Assembly: GCF_024584805.1 (NCBI RefSeq)
Contig: NZ_CP075715.1
Span: 4,766,526-4,830,525 of the forward strand
Direction of reading: 5' to 3'
Length of the DNA stretch: 64,000 bases
Source: Streptomyces sp. FIT100
GTDB taxonomy: Bacteria; Actinomycetota; Actinomycetes; Streptomycetales; Streptomycetaceae
The position numbers were made by a program, and so were the translations under genes. This document shows, one piece after another, positions 48,501 through 56,838 of this stretch (position 1 is the stretch's first letter; each line of letters opens with the position of its first letter). A model generated the notes under the pieces. It worked only from the letters and a program-made list of their open reading frames with translations. It ran no database searches and had not been told where the DNA came from.

Positions 48501-50806
48501 CGGTCGTCCAAGGACTGGTCAACCGGGGCGCCGGGCTGAACCATGACGACGGCGAAGGACCGGTCGACATGGCACGCACGGGCTACTTCACCGCGGACCG
48601 GGAGCTGCGAGCCGCCTGGCTCCAGCGCCACCCACCCGCCAGGCAGTCCCCGAACGGGCTCGGCGACGATGGGAACAAGGCCACCAGACTGCCCGAGCAC
48701 CTGGCCCTGTGGCGGTACGCCGCCCACTTCCCCAACGACGTGAGCAAGGCGCTGGGCGAGTTGTGCCCGGACGGCCTGCTCACCGCACGGCTGCGGCCGG
48801 CGCTGCCTTCCGACGCGGCGGTCCTCGGCTCCGAGCAGTTGTTCACGGGCTTGCCGTCCTGGGACACGGCGACAGAACTCGGCGCCCTCCACTTCTACGC
48901 CCGCGAGCTCCATCAGCAGGGCGACTGGGTGGTGCGGAGGCTGGCCGAACTGGGGCAGCAACCGAGAACCGGCGGCGGTCCTCCCGAGCTCACGTCCTCG
49001 GCCATCCAGCGTCTCGCCAGTCGGGACGGCGACGGACTCCCGCCGTGGCTCCGTCCCGGTGATCCGGTTCGCACGGTGAGCGTCCTCGCGGCCGCCCAGG
49101 CCACGGCGCTGTCGCCCCAGGACGCCGTGCGCCATCTGGCCGGCATGGGCTTCGACACACGACACTGCGAGGTGCTGGCGGAGGGGTCACCGGAGTCCGC
49201 GCGGCTGAGCGTTCTGCTCAGCGACCGTCTCGACGGCGCACCGCCATGGCAGACGACACGCGTGGGTTCCCTGCCGGTGACGCATCTCATCGCCGCGGCG
49301 AAGAAGACAGGGATGGCGATGGCAGAGCTCCGCTCCGTCTTCGCCACGCACGGCTACAAGCTCCCGGAACCGCATCACCTGGACACACAGGGCCCGCGAT
49401 GGCGCTACACGAGGGATGACTCGAGCGAGCCGCTCCGTGCCGGCCTCGCGCACGTCTACCGGCTGGCTCAGCTTGCCTCGTGCCCCCTGGACGAGGCGGT
49501 CCTGTGTCTTCAGGCGTGCGGCTACGACGTCGGTGCCACCGTCCGGCAAGGGATGGCCCTGCCTCCGCACGCGGAGTTGCTCACCCGCCCCCTGTCGGAC
49601 GGGGAGATCCTCGACCTGGACCGCGAGGTGACGCTGCTGGATCTCCACAACCTCGCCGAGTGGCTGGATCTATCGCTCGACGAGGTCAGGGACCGGCTGG
49701 CGTCGCTGTCGGTCGAGGTCCCCCGGCATCGTCTGCCCGCCGCGCTCGGAGATTCCGATCTCGTGCTGCTGACGCGTGCGAGCAGCGTTCCCGGCAAGAC
49801 CGATCAACAGGGGCTCGACCCGCACCGCTGCGTACCACTGGCCCATGTGGCGATCGTCGCGGCCAGACTCGGCATACCGGTCGCATCGGCCCATCACCGG
49901 CTGATCGAGCTGGGGATGACGGTCCAGCCGCTGCCGGAGCCGCAGCCGGAGTGGTTCGACGAGGCATCGGAACGCAGGATCTCGCTGCCGTGGATTCCCT
50001 ACGACTCCCTTCGGGAACCCGTCGTGGTGCCCCTGGCCGAAGTGATCTGTCTGGCGGCCGAGCGCGGTTGGAGCCTGGAGGAGACGGTCTCCCGCCTGCG
50101 GGTCCGCGGACTCGACATCCCCGAGAACGTCCACGCACGCCTCGCCGGTGTGACGGAGCGCGATCGTGCGCTGCTCAGCAGGAACCACAATGGACAGGCC
50201 CCCTGGATTTCCTTGAAGACGACCGTCTCCACCACCCGTGTGGTCCGGGCCGCGCGGGCACTCGGCCTCTCGGTGGCTGAAGTACGCACGAGGCTCGTGG
50301 AACTGGGCGCTGACATCGCCGGCTTGAGCGATGACCCCGAAGAGATGATCTTCGCGCCGTTCGACGCGGCGAGCCGACGGCGTATCCGTACCGATCTGAA
50401 CGCGGTCGTCGAGTCGGGGCGCCCCGTTCCCGCCGCCCATGTGTGGGCGATCGCCGAGGCCGAGAGGGAAACGGTGCTGATGGTGGCTCAGCGGTTGCAG
50501 GCCGCCGGGCTCGACGTACAGGACGCCGAATATCCGGAGGACAGGCCGAAGGGCGACGAACTCCTGCTGCTTCGCGAGAACGCCTCCCCCAACGGGCCAT
50601 GGCTGTCCCTCGACGACCACGTCGGTCTGGAGCACCTCCTGGTGGCCGCCCACCGTCTGGGCACCACCGTCGTCGACATCGCCGAGCGCCTCAAGCGGTT
50701 CGGACTCCGGGTGCGCCCTCTCGCCGACACGGTGCACGACGCCTGGGCCCGCGTCCCCAGGGCTTCCGATTCCGGAGAACGCTTCGGGGAGTGCGCCGCC
50801 CATTGA
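45599..50806 (+). CDS. Caspase / Hsp90-type ATPase / nine-repeat wHTH giant protein
   Basis: A 1,735-residue protein from GTG 45599. Residues 1-245 are a caspase-like peptidase: His81 in VYLSGHGF and Cys134 in VVDACRD are the dyad. A helical linker follows to about 580. Residues about 585-950 are an Hsp90/GHKL ATPase: RELYQNAMDAC (Glu626, Asn630, Asp633), DNGSGMG (Asp674) and SRFGIGVLSYFM (Phe721). From about 1162 to the end there are nine 60-70-residue units (near 1162, 1226, 1283, 1347, 1413, 1476, 1545, 1612, 1677) of the pattern h..AA..hG.s..evr.rL..hG, read as tandem winged helices. I infer a sensor-ATPase-protease for self-sacrifice. Confidence 0.85.
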   Translation: MGTHRALLLFVPRYDADEWPNLDYLDGEYEDVRAALVDQGYEIDEGSGCGEFRAVQLVVSIGRFIADARRGERLLVYLSGHGFSYGGRHWFAGADSHVELLNEQSLTATNVRLGDDWARNAAATVQVMFVVDACRDRLPLPGEGRGSQVGSFPEVSRGTDRLSYFMACAPGGTAGVAGDAAGPDGQYSLFTQALREVLADAQGELPADRLRDLMAPAMEDLRTRQRNPPKKQEPRLSGERGSPRFPVLPVARTSAGERRVRLLREHPVWEGTTDQAEAAELRAEAETVVASLTTWLQQQKEALEEDPWLDWEADQRAAERLTELLASLPEEVRFSPAEAALLALGPALFHGFRVRLLARADRDIGSGWLQYPRLHRQAVMTTDPSRRARDRRVVEAWVRHRTHATPGDVQRDALDQLHRFLMPVLAGTDALGDLCAVQRIAWLFRAMQHGGGALAGPSAEALAGPVGDADFRPQTVGMLLCAAQIMALDRYEMPAVLVEHIGGHGRIGLAHVRRTVENAKWKIPRGPDEGSAARLSAECGHQAVMVALQERVKFLDGLLCADLAVPGLTGLPTRASGVEVLPERDPGSNEYKFFPVATRFGLDGTRVRDLLVGDQLYPDRYLAVRELYQNAMDACQVRRAREHVIRWPGGPEFDGRIRIVQGAQGNRRYLDCYDNGSGMGRGELLGSFAQGGVRLAHLATFQAERMKWESLGIRFHQNSRFGIGVLSYFMLAEEIEVITRQFKPGGKAGQALQVTVAGPDHLFQIKPYEPDEHGDVLEGACGTRIRWWLREDLPDFSCVRALRSVLGVAEFHTFAKYGEDEEVWEPDEYVSRPDTGTAPAIDATGTIVPGGNGEVFWCEHGGALLVDGIAVEGRWFVTDERTGERRSVAPMQIQGAVINLRGPVVRTADGEKPPRLSVDRSHVVDEVTEKVFALLRRRKDVERLAGSELLSQSWLFDLADGEARLADAVVQGLVNRGAGLNHDDGEGPVDMARTGYFTADRELRAAWLQRHPPARQSPNGLGDDGNKATRLPEHLALWRYAAHFPNDVSKALGELCPDGLLTARLRPALPSDAAVLGSEQLFTGLPSWDTATELGALHFYARELHQQGDWVVRRLAELGQQPRTGGGPPELTSSAIQRLASRDGDGLPPWLRPGDPVRTVSVLAAAQATALSPQDAVRHLAGMGFDTRHCEVLAEGSPESARLSVLLSDRLDGAPPWQTTRVGSLPVTHLIAAAKKTGMAMAELRSVFATHGYKLPEPHHLDTQGPRWRYTRDDSSEPLRAGLAHVYRLAQLASCPLDEAVLCLQACGYDVGATVRQGMALPPHAELLTRPLSDGEILDLDREVTLLDLHNLAEWLDLSLDEVRDRLASLSVEVPRHRLPAALGDSDLVLLTRASSVPGKTDQQGLDPHRCVPLAHVAIVAARLGIPVASAHHRLIELGMTVQPLPEPQPEWFDEASERRISLPWIPYDSLREPVVVPLAEVICLAAERGWSLEETVSRLRVRGLDIPENVHARLAGVTERDRALLSRNHNGQAPWISLKTTVSTTRVVRAARALGLSVAEVRTRLVELGADIAGLSDDPEEMIFAPFDAASRRRIRTDLNAVVESGRPVPAAHVWAIAEAERETVLMVAQRLQAAGLDVQDAEYPEDRPKGDELLLLRENASPNGPWLSLDDHVGLEHLLVAAHRLGTTVVDIAERLKRFGLRVRPLADTVHDAWARVPRASDSGERFGECAAH

Positions 50807-50887
50807 GCCGGACGGCCGTCCTACGCGTAGTCATATGTATGGGGCGTGGGGACAATCGTCCCAGACCGGTGATACGCGGAGGCGACG

Positions 50888-51412
50888 ATGACGCAGATGG
50901 ACCGGACCATGACCACGACCTATGGGGCGATCGGCGATCGGCACGGCGGCTGGAAGGAGACCGCTCAGCGGTACGCCCTGCTGCCGTTGCGGCTCTTCCT
51001 CGGAGTGACCTTCATCTATGCAGGGCTCGACAAGCTCATGGACGAGGCGTTCATGGCGGCATCGGGCACCGGATCCGTCGGCGAGCTCATGAACGCGGTG
51101 CGCGGCTCGTCCGCAGTGCCGGGGCTGGTGGATCTGGCGCTGAAGAACCCCGAGGGCTTCGGCTACGCCATCGCCCTCGGTGAACTGGCCGTCGGCGTCG
51201 GCACCCTGATCGGGCTGCTGGCCCGGCTCGCCGCCCTCGGTGGTGCGCTGATCTCGCTGAGCCTGTGGCTGACCGTCAGCTGGGCCACCGAGCCGTACTA
51301 CTACGGGAACGACCTGATCTATCTGATGGCCTGGCTGCCGCTGGTGCTGGCCGGTGCCTCCGTGTTCTCGGTCGACGCGGCCTTCGCGGAGCGGCGTCGC
51401 CGGATGCGGTAG
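50888..51412 (+). CDS. DoxX-family membrane protein
   Basis: A 174-residue protein with GGAGGCGACG before ATG 50888. Four hydrophobic segments with the DoxX pattern: LLPLRLFLGVTFIYAGLDKLMD at residues 31-52, then FGYAIALGELAVGVGTLIGLLARLAALGGALISL and a long last helix LIYLMAWLPLVLAGASVF. DoxX-type proteins are tied to redox or thiosulfate metabolism, but the role here is unknown. Its last 94 bases overlap a convergent gene. Confidence 0.87.
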   Translation: MTQMDRTMTTTYGAIGDRHGGWKETAQRYALLPLRLFLGVTFIYAGLDKLMDEAFMAASGTGSVGELMNAVRGSSAVPGLVDLALKNPEGFGYAIALGELAVGVGTLIGLLARLAALGGALISLSLWLTVSWATEPYYYGNDLIYLMAWLPLVLAGASVFSVDAAFAERRRRMR

Positions 51413-51582
51413 TGCACGAAGGCCGCGGCTCCGGCCAGGAACAGCCCGTCGAAGACGATGACGAGGGCGGCGAACCAGGGCGTGTGCCACGCGCCCACCG
51501 CGTCGCCGAGGAAGAGCGCGGCGGCCGCCAGCGCCGCCGCGCCCGCGATCAGCCGCGCCGGCCGGAACTCATGAAGCAGCAC
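51319..51582 (-). CDS. Small two-helix membrane protein overlapping DoxX and PspC genes
   Basis: An 87-residue protein with GTG 51582 overlapping the PspC gene end by 14 bases. Two helices (about residues 9-28 and 34-54) are followed by HYRIRRRRS and a Ser/Thr/Glu tail. The last 94 bases lie antisense to the end of the DoxX gene. Translational coupling to PspC argues it is real; the antisense overlap is unusual. Confidence 0.65.
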   Translation of the reverse strand: MLLHEFRPARLIAGAAALAAAALFLGDAVGAWHTPWFAALVIVFDGLFLAGAAAFVHYRIRRRRSAKAASTENTEAPASTSGSQAIR

Positions 51583-52957
51583 GGGTGACCTCCACCTGTC
51601 CGACCCCGACCTCCAGGTCGAGGGTGAGCGTGCCGCCCGGCTCCGCCCCCGCGGGCGGTGCGGGCGGTGCGAGCGTCTCGGTGCGCCTGCGGTCCGGCGC
51701 GACGTCCACATCGTTGGGCAGGTCGCCGGGCAGCCGGATATCGCCCAGACCGACCTGGGCGGTGATCTCCACCGTCGCGTCCTTCGGGACGATCACCTTC
51801 AGCCGGCCCGCGCCGACGTCGGCACCGGTGCTGACGACCGCGTCGGCGGGCACGGCCAACCCGCCCAGGTCGAGCGTGGCGGCGCCGGTGCCCAGCTGGT
51901 AGCGGGGCTCCACGGCTGCCACCGCGGCCGGCCGCCACTGCGTACGCATCCACTCGGTGCCGATCTCCTTGGGGAGGGCGGAAGCGCCCGCCAGGAGCAC
52001 GGCCGTGACCATGGTCATCAGGATCGTGCCGAAGCCCGTACGCCCCAGGAAGCTGCTCACCACCAGGCCGATGCCGAATACCGCCAGCGCGCAGGCGAGC
52101 CCGGTCTGCAGGCTCGTACCGAGCGGCCGGCCGGTCCACGAGAGACCCGTGCCGAGCCCGCCCGCCACCAGCGCGAGCAGGAGGACGAGACCGCCGATGG
52201 AACGGGGGGCCAGCGGCCGGGACGCGGCCGCGCGGCCACGGTCGCCGACGGTCCAGTCCATGCCACCGCCCGAGCTCCTGCCGCCCGGGCCCGTGCCCCG
52301 GCCGGCGGCGGCACGGCCCGGTGGCGGCCCCTCCGCCGCCGCCGCGTCCGTCGGGCCCCACAGATAGCCGGTGGCGACGGGGCCCGTCGTACCGTCCTTG
52401 ACGATCGGATCCCGCCACCACGACGGGCTGTCCGGGGTGGGCGGCGCCTTGGCCTCCGGGGGCGCCTCCGACACGGCGTGCGCCGTCGCCGGATCGAGCG
52501 GACCGCCCTGGGGCGTGACCAGTGTGCGCCGCTGGGACCAGACGGCGGCGCCCGCCACCGCCAGCGTCAGCAGCGCGGAGAAGGCGAGCGTCCCGCCGTT
52601 GTTGAGCATCGACAGGAACAGCGCGCAGCCGAGCAGTGCCATCAGCACCGCAGCCAGTGCCGCGCCCTCGACACGGCCCGACAGGGCGCGCCGCGCCTCG
52701 TTCTCCTCCTCGCCTTCGGCGGGGACGATCAGCCAGGCGAAGCCGTAGAAGATCAGGCCGATGCCGCCGGTCACGGTGAGCACCCCGATGGCGATACGGA
52801 AGATCACCGGGTCGATGTCGCAGTACCGGCCCAGGCCGCCGCACACCCCGGCCACCACCTTCTGCCGCCGGGACCGGCGCAGCAGCGGGGCAGGCGGGGA
52901 CTGCTGCTCCGGTGGCGGCGCGGGTGGCCCGGGTGGCGGGGCGGTCGGCTGAGTCAT
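51569..52957 (-). CDS. PspC-domain membrane protein
   Basis: A 462-residue protein. After a Pro-rich start, a PspC domain at about residues 26-85 (RRSRRQKVVAGVCGGLGRYCDIDPVIFRIAIGVLTVTGGIGLIFYGFAWLIVP) is followed by several more helices and a beta-rich C-terminal domain of about 110 residues (ATLDLGGLAVPADAVVSTGADVGAGRLKVIVPKDATVEITAQVGLGDI) like LiaF/DUF1707-associated domains. It is divergent from a PspC-type histidine kinase, which it probably helps regulate, as in LiaFSR systems. ATG 52957. Confidence 0.88.
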   Translation of the reverse strand: MTQPTAPPPGPPAPPPEQQSPPAPLLRRSRRQKVVAGVCGGLGRYCDIDPVIFRIAIGVLTVTGGIGLIFYGFAWLIVPAEGEEENEARRALSGRVEGAALAAVLMALLGCALFLSMLNNGGTLAFSALLTLAVAGAAVWSQRRTLVTPQGGPLDPATAHAVSEAPPEAKAPPTPDSPSWWRDPIVKDGTTGPVATGYLWGPTDAAAAEGPPPGRAAAGRGTGPGGRSSGGGMDWTVGDRGRAAASRPLAPRSIGGLVLLLALVAGGLGTGLSWTGRPLGTSLQTGLACALAVFGIGLVVSSFLGRTGFGTILMTMVTAVLLAGASALPKEIGTEWMRTQWRPAAVAAVEPRYQLGTGAATLDLGGLAVPADAVVSTGADVGAGRLKVIVPKDATVEITAQVGLGDIRLPGDLPNDVDVAPDRRRTETLAPPAPPAGAEPGGTLTLDLEVGVGQVEVTRAAS

Positions 52958-53122
52958 GACTCCATGGTGACCGGCCGCGACCCCCGGTGGCACCGGACCC
53001 GACCCTGGCCCTTCCCTGATATTGCTCCCGCGCCGATCCCCGGGGTCCCTCCGGGGCGGCGCGGGCGGATCGGGGCCGGGCCCGGCGGTCCAGGGCCCGG
53101 CACCGGCGGTTCAGGGTCGGTC

Positions 53123-53138
53123 TCAGGGACGGCCCTGA
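53123..53138. promoter_or_regulatory. TCAGGG-N4-CCCTGA palindrome, candidate response-regulator site
   Basis: TCAGGG-ACGG-CCCTGA is a perfect 6-bp inverted repeat 36 bases before the kinase start; another TCAGGG begins at 53111. It lies in the divergent gap between the PspC gene and the two-component system and could be its own operator. Confidence 0.45.
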
Positions 53139-53173
53139 TGCCCCGGCCCGTACGCCCGTGTGACGATCGGGGC

Positions 53174-54460
53174 ATGCCAGCCGCCGCCACCCGAGTGCCC
53201 GACTCCGAAGAGCCGCCCGTCCGCAAGCTGTACCGCAGCGCCGACGGCCGGTGGCTGGGCGGCGTCGCGCGCGGGCTCGCGGGGCACCTCGGACTGCCGG
53301 TCATCTGGGTGCGGCTCGTCTTCCTCGGCCTCTTCATGGCGGACGGTCTCGGCGCGCTGCTGTACGCGGTGTTCTGGATCGTCGTCCCGCTCGGTGTAGG
53401 GGGCAGGTCCGCCGAGCCCAAACCGGTCTTCGAGACGACGCCGGACGGCAGACGGCGGCTGCGCAAGCCCGACAAGGGCCAGCTCTTCGCGTTGATCGCC
53501 CTGGTGATCGGCGCCGTCGTCTTCGTCGGCAACGTCGACATGGGCGGCAGCGCCAACCGCTACGTGTGGCCGGTGCTGCTGATAAGCGCCGGCGTCGTCC
53601 TCGTGTGGCGGCAGGCCGACAACGCCCGCCGCGCCCGGTGGACCGGCGACGGCCGGCGGCGCCGGCTGCTCCAGCTGGCGCGCGGTCTCGCCGGGGTGGC
53701 CCTGGTCGGCCTCGGGCTCACCCTCTTCGTGGTCGTCCGCGGCTCGGCGGCCCAGCTCGGCAACGTCCTGACCGCGGCGCTCGCCGTCATCGCCGGCGTC
53801 GGGCTGCTCGCCGGACCGTGGCTGGTCCGGATGGGCCAGGACCTCTCCGAGGAGCGGCTCATGCGCATCCGCGCCCAGGAGCGGGCCGAGGTCGCCGCCC
53901 ACGTCCACGACTCCGTACTGCACACCCTCACGCTGATCCAGCGGAACGCCGACGATCCGGGCGAGGTGCGCAGGCTCGCCCGCGCCCAGGAGCGCGAGCT
54001 GCGGAACTGGCTGTACCGGCCGGAGGGCACCGGCAAGGAGGAGGACGAGGAGCCCACGACGCTCGCCGAGGCGGTGAAGAAGGCGGCCGCCGAGGTCGAG
54101 GACAAGCACGGCGTCCCGCTGGAGGTCGTGGTCGTCGGTGACTGCCCGCTCGACGAGAAGCTCACGGCACAGATGCAGGCCGCACGCGAGGCGATGGTCA
54201 ACGCGGCGAAGTACGGTGGCGAGGGGGGCGCCGTCCAGGTCTACGCGGAGGTCGAGGGCCGTACGGTATTCGTCTCCGTCCGGGACCGGGGGCCCGGCTT
54301 CGACCCGGACGCGGTACCGGAGGACCGGATGGGCGTACGAGAATCGATCATCGGGCGTATGCAGCGCAACGGCGGGACGGCGCGGCTGCGGTCCGTGCCC
54401 GGTGGGGGCACGGAGGTGGAGCTCGAGATGGAGCGGGAGAGGGAGAGGGCGGACGGATGA
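53174..54460 (+). CDS. PspC-type sensor histidine kinase (LiaS-like)
   Basis: A 428-residue kinase; the long upstream frame antisense to PspC is not real and ATG 53174 is chosen. Residues 15-75 form a PspC domain, followed by three or four helices. The dimerisation segment RAEVAAHVHDSVLHTLTLIQRNADD carries the phospho-His (His245); the ATPase ends with DRGPGFDPDAVPEDRMGVRESIIGRMQRNGG. It senses envelope stress and phosphorylates the next gene's product. ATGA overlap shows translational coupling. Confidence 0.93.
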   Translation: MPAAATRVPDSEEPPVRKLYRSADGRWLGGVARGLAGHLGLPVIWVRLVFLGLFMADGLGALLYAVFWIVVPLGVGGRSAEPKPVFETTPDGRRRLRKPDKGQLFALIALVIGAVVFVGNVDMGGSANRYVWPVLLISAGVVLVWRQADNARRARWTGDGRRRRLLQLARGLAGVALVGLGLTLFVVVRGSAAQLGNVLTAALAVIAGVGLLAGPWLVRMGQDLSEERLMRIRAQERAEVAAHVHDSVLHTLTLIQRNADDPGEVRRLARAQERELRNWLYRPEGTGKEEDEEPTTLAEAVKKAAAEVEDKHGVPLEVVVVGDCPLDEKLTAQMQAAREAMVNAAKYGGEGGAVQVYAEVEGRTVFVSVRDRGPGFDPDAVPEDRMGVRESIIGRMQRNGGTARLRSVPGGGTEVELEMERERERADG

Positions 54461-55155
54461 CCGAGCAGACCGACGCACAGGAGCAGCGGGCCACGGAGCG
54501 CCGCGTACGGGTCGTGCTCGTCGACGACCACCGGATGTTCCGCGCCGGCGTCCAGGCCGAGATCGGGCGCACGGAGGAGACGGGCGTGGAGGTGGTCGGC
54601 GAGGCCGCCGACGTCGACCAGGCCGTCACGGTGATCACGGCGACCCGCCCCGAGGTCGTGCTCCTCGACGTCCACCTCCCGGGCGGCGGCGGCGTGGAGG
54701 TGCTGCGCCGCTGCGCGGGCCTGATGGCGGGGGAGCACCCGGTGCGGTTCCTGGCGCTGTCGGTGTCGGACGCCGCGGAGGACGTGATCGGCGTGATCAG
54801 GGGCGGCGCCCGCGGCTACGTCACCAAGACGATCACCGGCAGCGACCTCGTCGACTCGATCTTCCGGGTGCAGGACGGGGACGCGGTGTTCTCGCCGCGG
54901 CTGGCGGGCTTCGTGCTGGACGCCTTCGCGTCGACGGACGCGCCGCCGGTCGACGAGGACCTGGACCGGCTCACCCAGCGGGAGCGGGAGGTGCTGCGGC
55001 TGATCGCGCGCGGATACGCGTACAAGGAGATCGCCAAGCAGCTCTTCATCTCCGTGAAGACGGTCGAGTCACATGTGTCGGCGGTGCTGCGCAAGCTCCA
55101 GCTGTCGAACCGGCACGAGCTGACGCGCTGGGCGACGGCGCGCCGGCTCGTCTGA
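54457..55155 (+). CDS. LuxR-type response regulator of the PspC kinase
   Basis: A 232-residue response regulator. The receiver contains DDHRMFRAGVQ, the phosphorylated Asp71 (EVVLLDVHLPGG) and a Lys in GYVTKTI. The C-terminal HTH reads LTQREREVLRLIARGYAYKEIAKQLFISVKTVESHVSAVLRKLQLSNR. It starts inside the kinase stop codon. Likely targets are the divergent PspC gene and its own promoter. Confidence 0.95.
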   Translation: MTEQTDAQEQRATERRVRVVLVDDHRMFRAGVQAEIGRTEETGVEVVGEAADVDQAVTVITATRPEVVLLDVHLPGGGGVEVLRRCAGLMAGEHPVRFLALSVSDAAEDVIGVIRGGARGYVTKTITGSDLVDSIFRVQDGDAVFSPRLAGFVLDAFASTDAPPVDEDLDRLTQREREVLRLIARGYAYKEIAKQLFISVKTVESHVSAVLRKLQLSNRHELTRWATARRLV

Positions 55156-55161
55156 GGGGGC

Positions 55162-56223
55162 TCAGGCGACCCGGGTCGCGCCGGCGAAGGGCATCTGGTC
55201 GATCGGCGCGATGCGGACCGGTGCGCCGGGCCGCGGGGCGTGGATCATCTGCCCGGCGCCGATGTAGAGCCCCACGTGCGAGACGCCGGAGTAGAAGAAG
55301 ACCAGGTCCCCGGGCGCCAGCTGGGAGCGGGGCACGCTGCGGCCCGCGTTGATCTGCGTGTACGTCGTCCGGGGCAGGGACACCCCGGCCGAGCGCCAGG
55401 CGGCCTGGGTGAGCCCGGAGCAGTCGTACGAGGACGGCCCGGTCGCACCCCACACGTACGGCTTCCCGAGCGCCCCGTAGGCGTACGCGACGGCCTGCGC
55501 GGCACGGGGGTTGGGCGCCGGGACCGGGGCGGCGGGGATGCCGCTGCGGCCGGCGTCGCGAGCGGCCCGGGAGCCCGAGGCCCCGTCCTGGGCGGCGTAC
55601 GCGGTGCGCTGGTCGGCGGTGAGCTGCGCCAGGACCGCCTCAGCGGCGGCGAGTTTGCGCCGTACCGTCGTGCGGTGCCGGGCCAGTTCCGCCTGGTGCG
55701 CCTGAAGTTCGGCGAGCCGCTCGCCCGCCTCCGTGCGCAGCTGCGCCAGCTCCCGCGCCTGCTGCTGGATCCCGGTGACCGTGGCCGCCTGCCGGGCCCC
55801 GGCCCGCTCGACCAGCTCCGCGCCGGCCAGATAGCTGTCCGGGTCGGCGGCGAGGGCGAGCTGCACGGCGGGGTCGAGACCGCCGGCCCGGTACTGCGCG
55901 GTGGCTATCGAACCCAGCGCGTTGCGGGAGGCGTTGAGCCGTTCCGTACGCCGTGCCGCCTCGTCGCGCAGCTCCTCCGCCGCCTTCCGGGCCCGGCCGG
56001 CGGCCTCCTTGGCGCCGTTGTACTTCTCGGTGGCCTCCTCCGCCTCCTGGTAGAGCTTGTCGGCCTTCGCCTTCAACTGCTCGGGGGTGGGGCGCGGCTC
56101 GGCGTGCCCGGAGCCGTCGAAGGCGGTGGCGGTCGCGGCACCGGCCAGCGCGAGGGTGAGCGCGGTGCGCCCGGCCGATCCGCCGAACGTGCGCTGCTGC
56201 TTGGGTTTGCGGTGCGCTGCCAC
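55162..56223 (-). CDS. NlpC/P60 (C40) peptidoglycan hydrolase 1
   Basis: A 353-residue exported hydrolase starting at GTG 56223. The signal peptide (about residues 1-40) is followed by a long coiled coil (about 45-210) rich in Ala/Glu/Arg, then an Ala/Pro linker. The NlpC/P60 domain (about 240-353) has YDCSGLTQAAW with Cys268 and SHVGLYIG with His316. It should cleave gamma-D-Glu-DAP links in peptide stems. The coiled coil matches RipA-like regulation. It is a paralogue of the gene at 57066. Confidence 0.92.
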   Translation of the reverse strand: MAAHRKPKQQRTFGGSAGRTALTLALAGAATATAFDGSGHAEPRPTPEQLKAKADKLYQEAEEATEKYNGAKEAAGRARKAAEELRDEAARRTERLNASRNALGSIATAQYRAGGLDPAVQLALAADPDSYLAGAELVERAGARQAATVTGIQQQARELAQLRTEAGERLAELQAHQAELARHRTTVRRKLAAAEAVLAQLTADQRTAYAAQDGASGSRAARDAGRSGIPAAPVPAPNPRAAQAVAYAYGALGKPYVWGATGPSSYDCSGLTQAAWRSAGVSLPRTTYTQINAGRSVPRSQLAPGDLVFFYSGVSHVGLYIGAGQMIHAPRPGAPVRIAPIDQMPFAGATRVA

Positions 56224-56484
56224 GAGGGGCCAGTCCTTCCGGAGTCCGGCAGGTGGATCGTGCGGTACGGTCCGGCGGCGGACCGCCCAGGGGAGGCGGA
56301 CCGCCGCCGGATCCATCGGCGTGGTGGCCGACCGTTCCGCCCTGCTGCCGGCGGCGGTGGGGAGTCGGTCACCTGGGGGAGGACGCTAAACCTGCCGGGC
56401 GGGGCGAGGCGCCACCATGACCGTTATTGGCGGGAGTCGGACCGCCGGGGTCGCTTTCGGACCGTGCGGCTAGGCTCCGGTGCC

Positions 56485-56838
56485 ATGGACGTACTCATCA
56501 ATGTCTTTGTCGCCCTGCACATCATCGGTATCGCGGCGCTGCTCGGCGGCTTCCTGACCCAGATGAAGTCGATGGGCGAGGGAACGGCGCGCTTCACGCC
56601 CGCGATGCTGCACGGTGCGCTGACCATGCTGGTCACGGGCGTGGCGCTGGTGGGGCTCAACCAGGCCGACGACCAGGCGGTGAACAACCTGAAGGTCGGG
56701 ATCAAGCTGGCGGTGCTGGTGGTGATCCTCGCCCTGGTCTACGTCAAGCGGGACGAGGAGACGGTGGGCAAGGGCGCGTTCGCGGCGGTGGGCGGCCTGA
56801 CGCTGGCGAACATTTTCATTGCGACGTTGTGGACGTGA
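56485..56838 (+). CDS. Small four-helix membrane protein, unknown
   Basis: A 117-residue, mostly hydrophobic protein with four helices (about 1-22, 42-58, 68-86, 97-115). I do not recognise the family. A TAGGCT at 56471-56476 lies eight bases before ATG 56485, so the message may be leaderless. The last seven codons (including the stop) are also the first 21 bases of a 64-bp tandem repeat. Confidence 0.75.
   Translation: MDVLINVFVALHIIGIAALLGGFLTQMKSMGEGTARFTPAMLHGALTMLVTGVALVGLNQADDQAVNNLKVGIKLAVLVVILALVYVKRDEETVGKGAFAAVGGLTLANIFIATLWT

Noticed and set aside
52478..53173. N-terminal extension of the PspC histidine kinase
   Set aside because: The extension is antisense to the PspC gene and has shadow-frame composition; ATG 53174 fits the family.
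56224..56480. Second c-di-AMP riboswitch ahead of the NlpC/P60 gene at 55162
   Set aside because: The GGGGTGAATC and CAGCTAACC signatures are absent.
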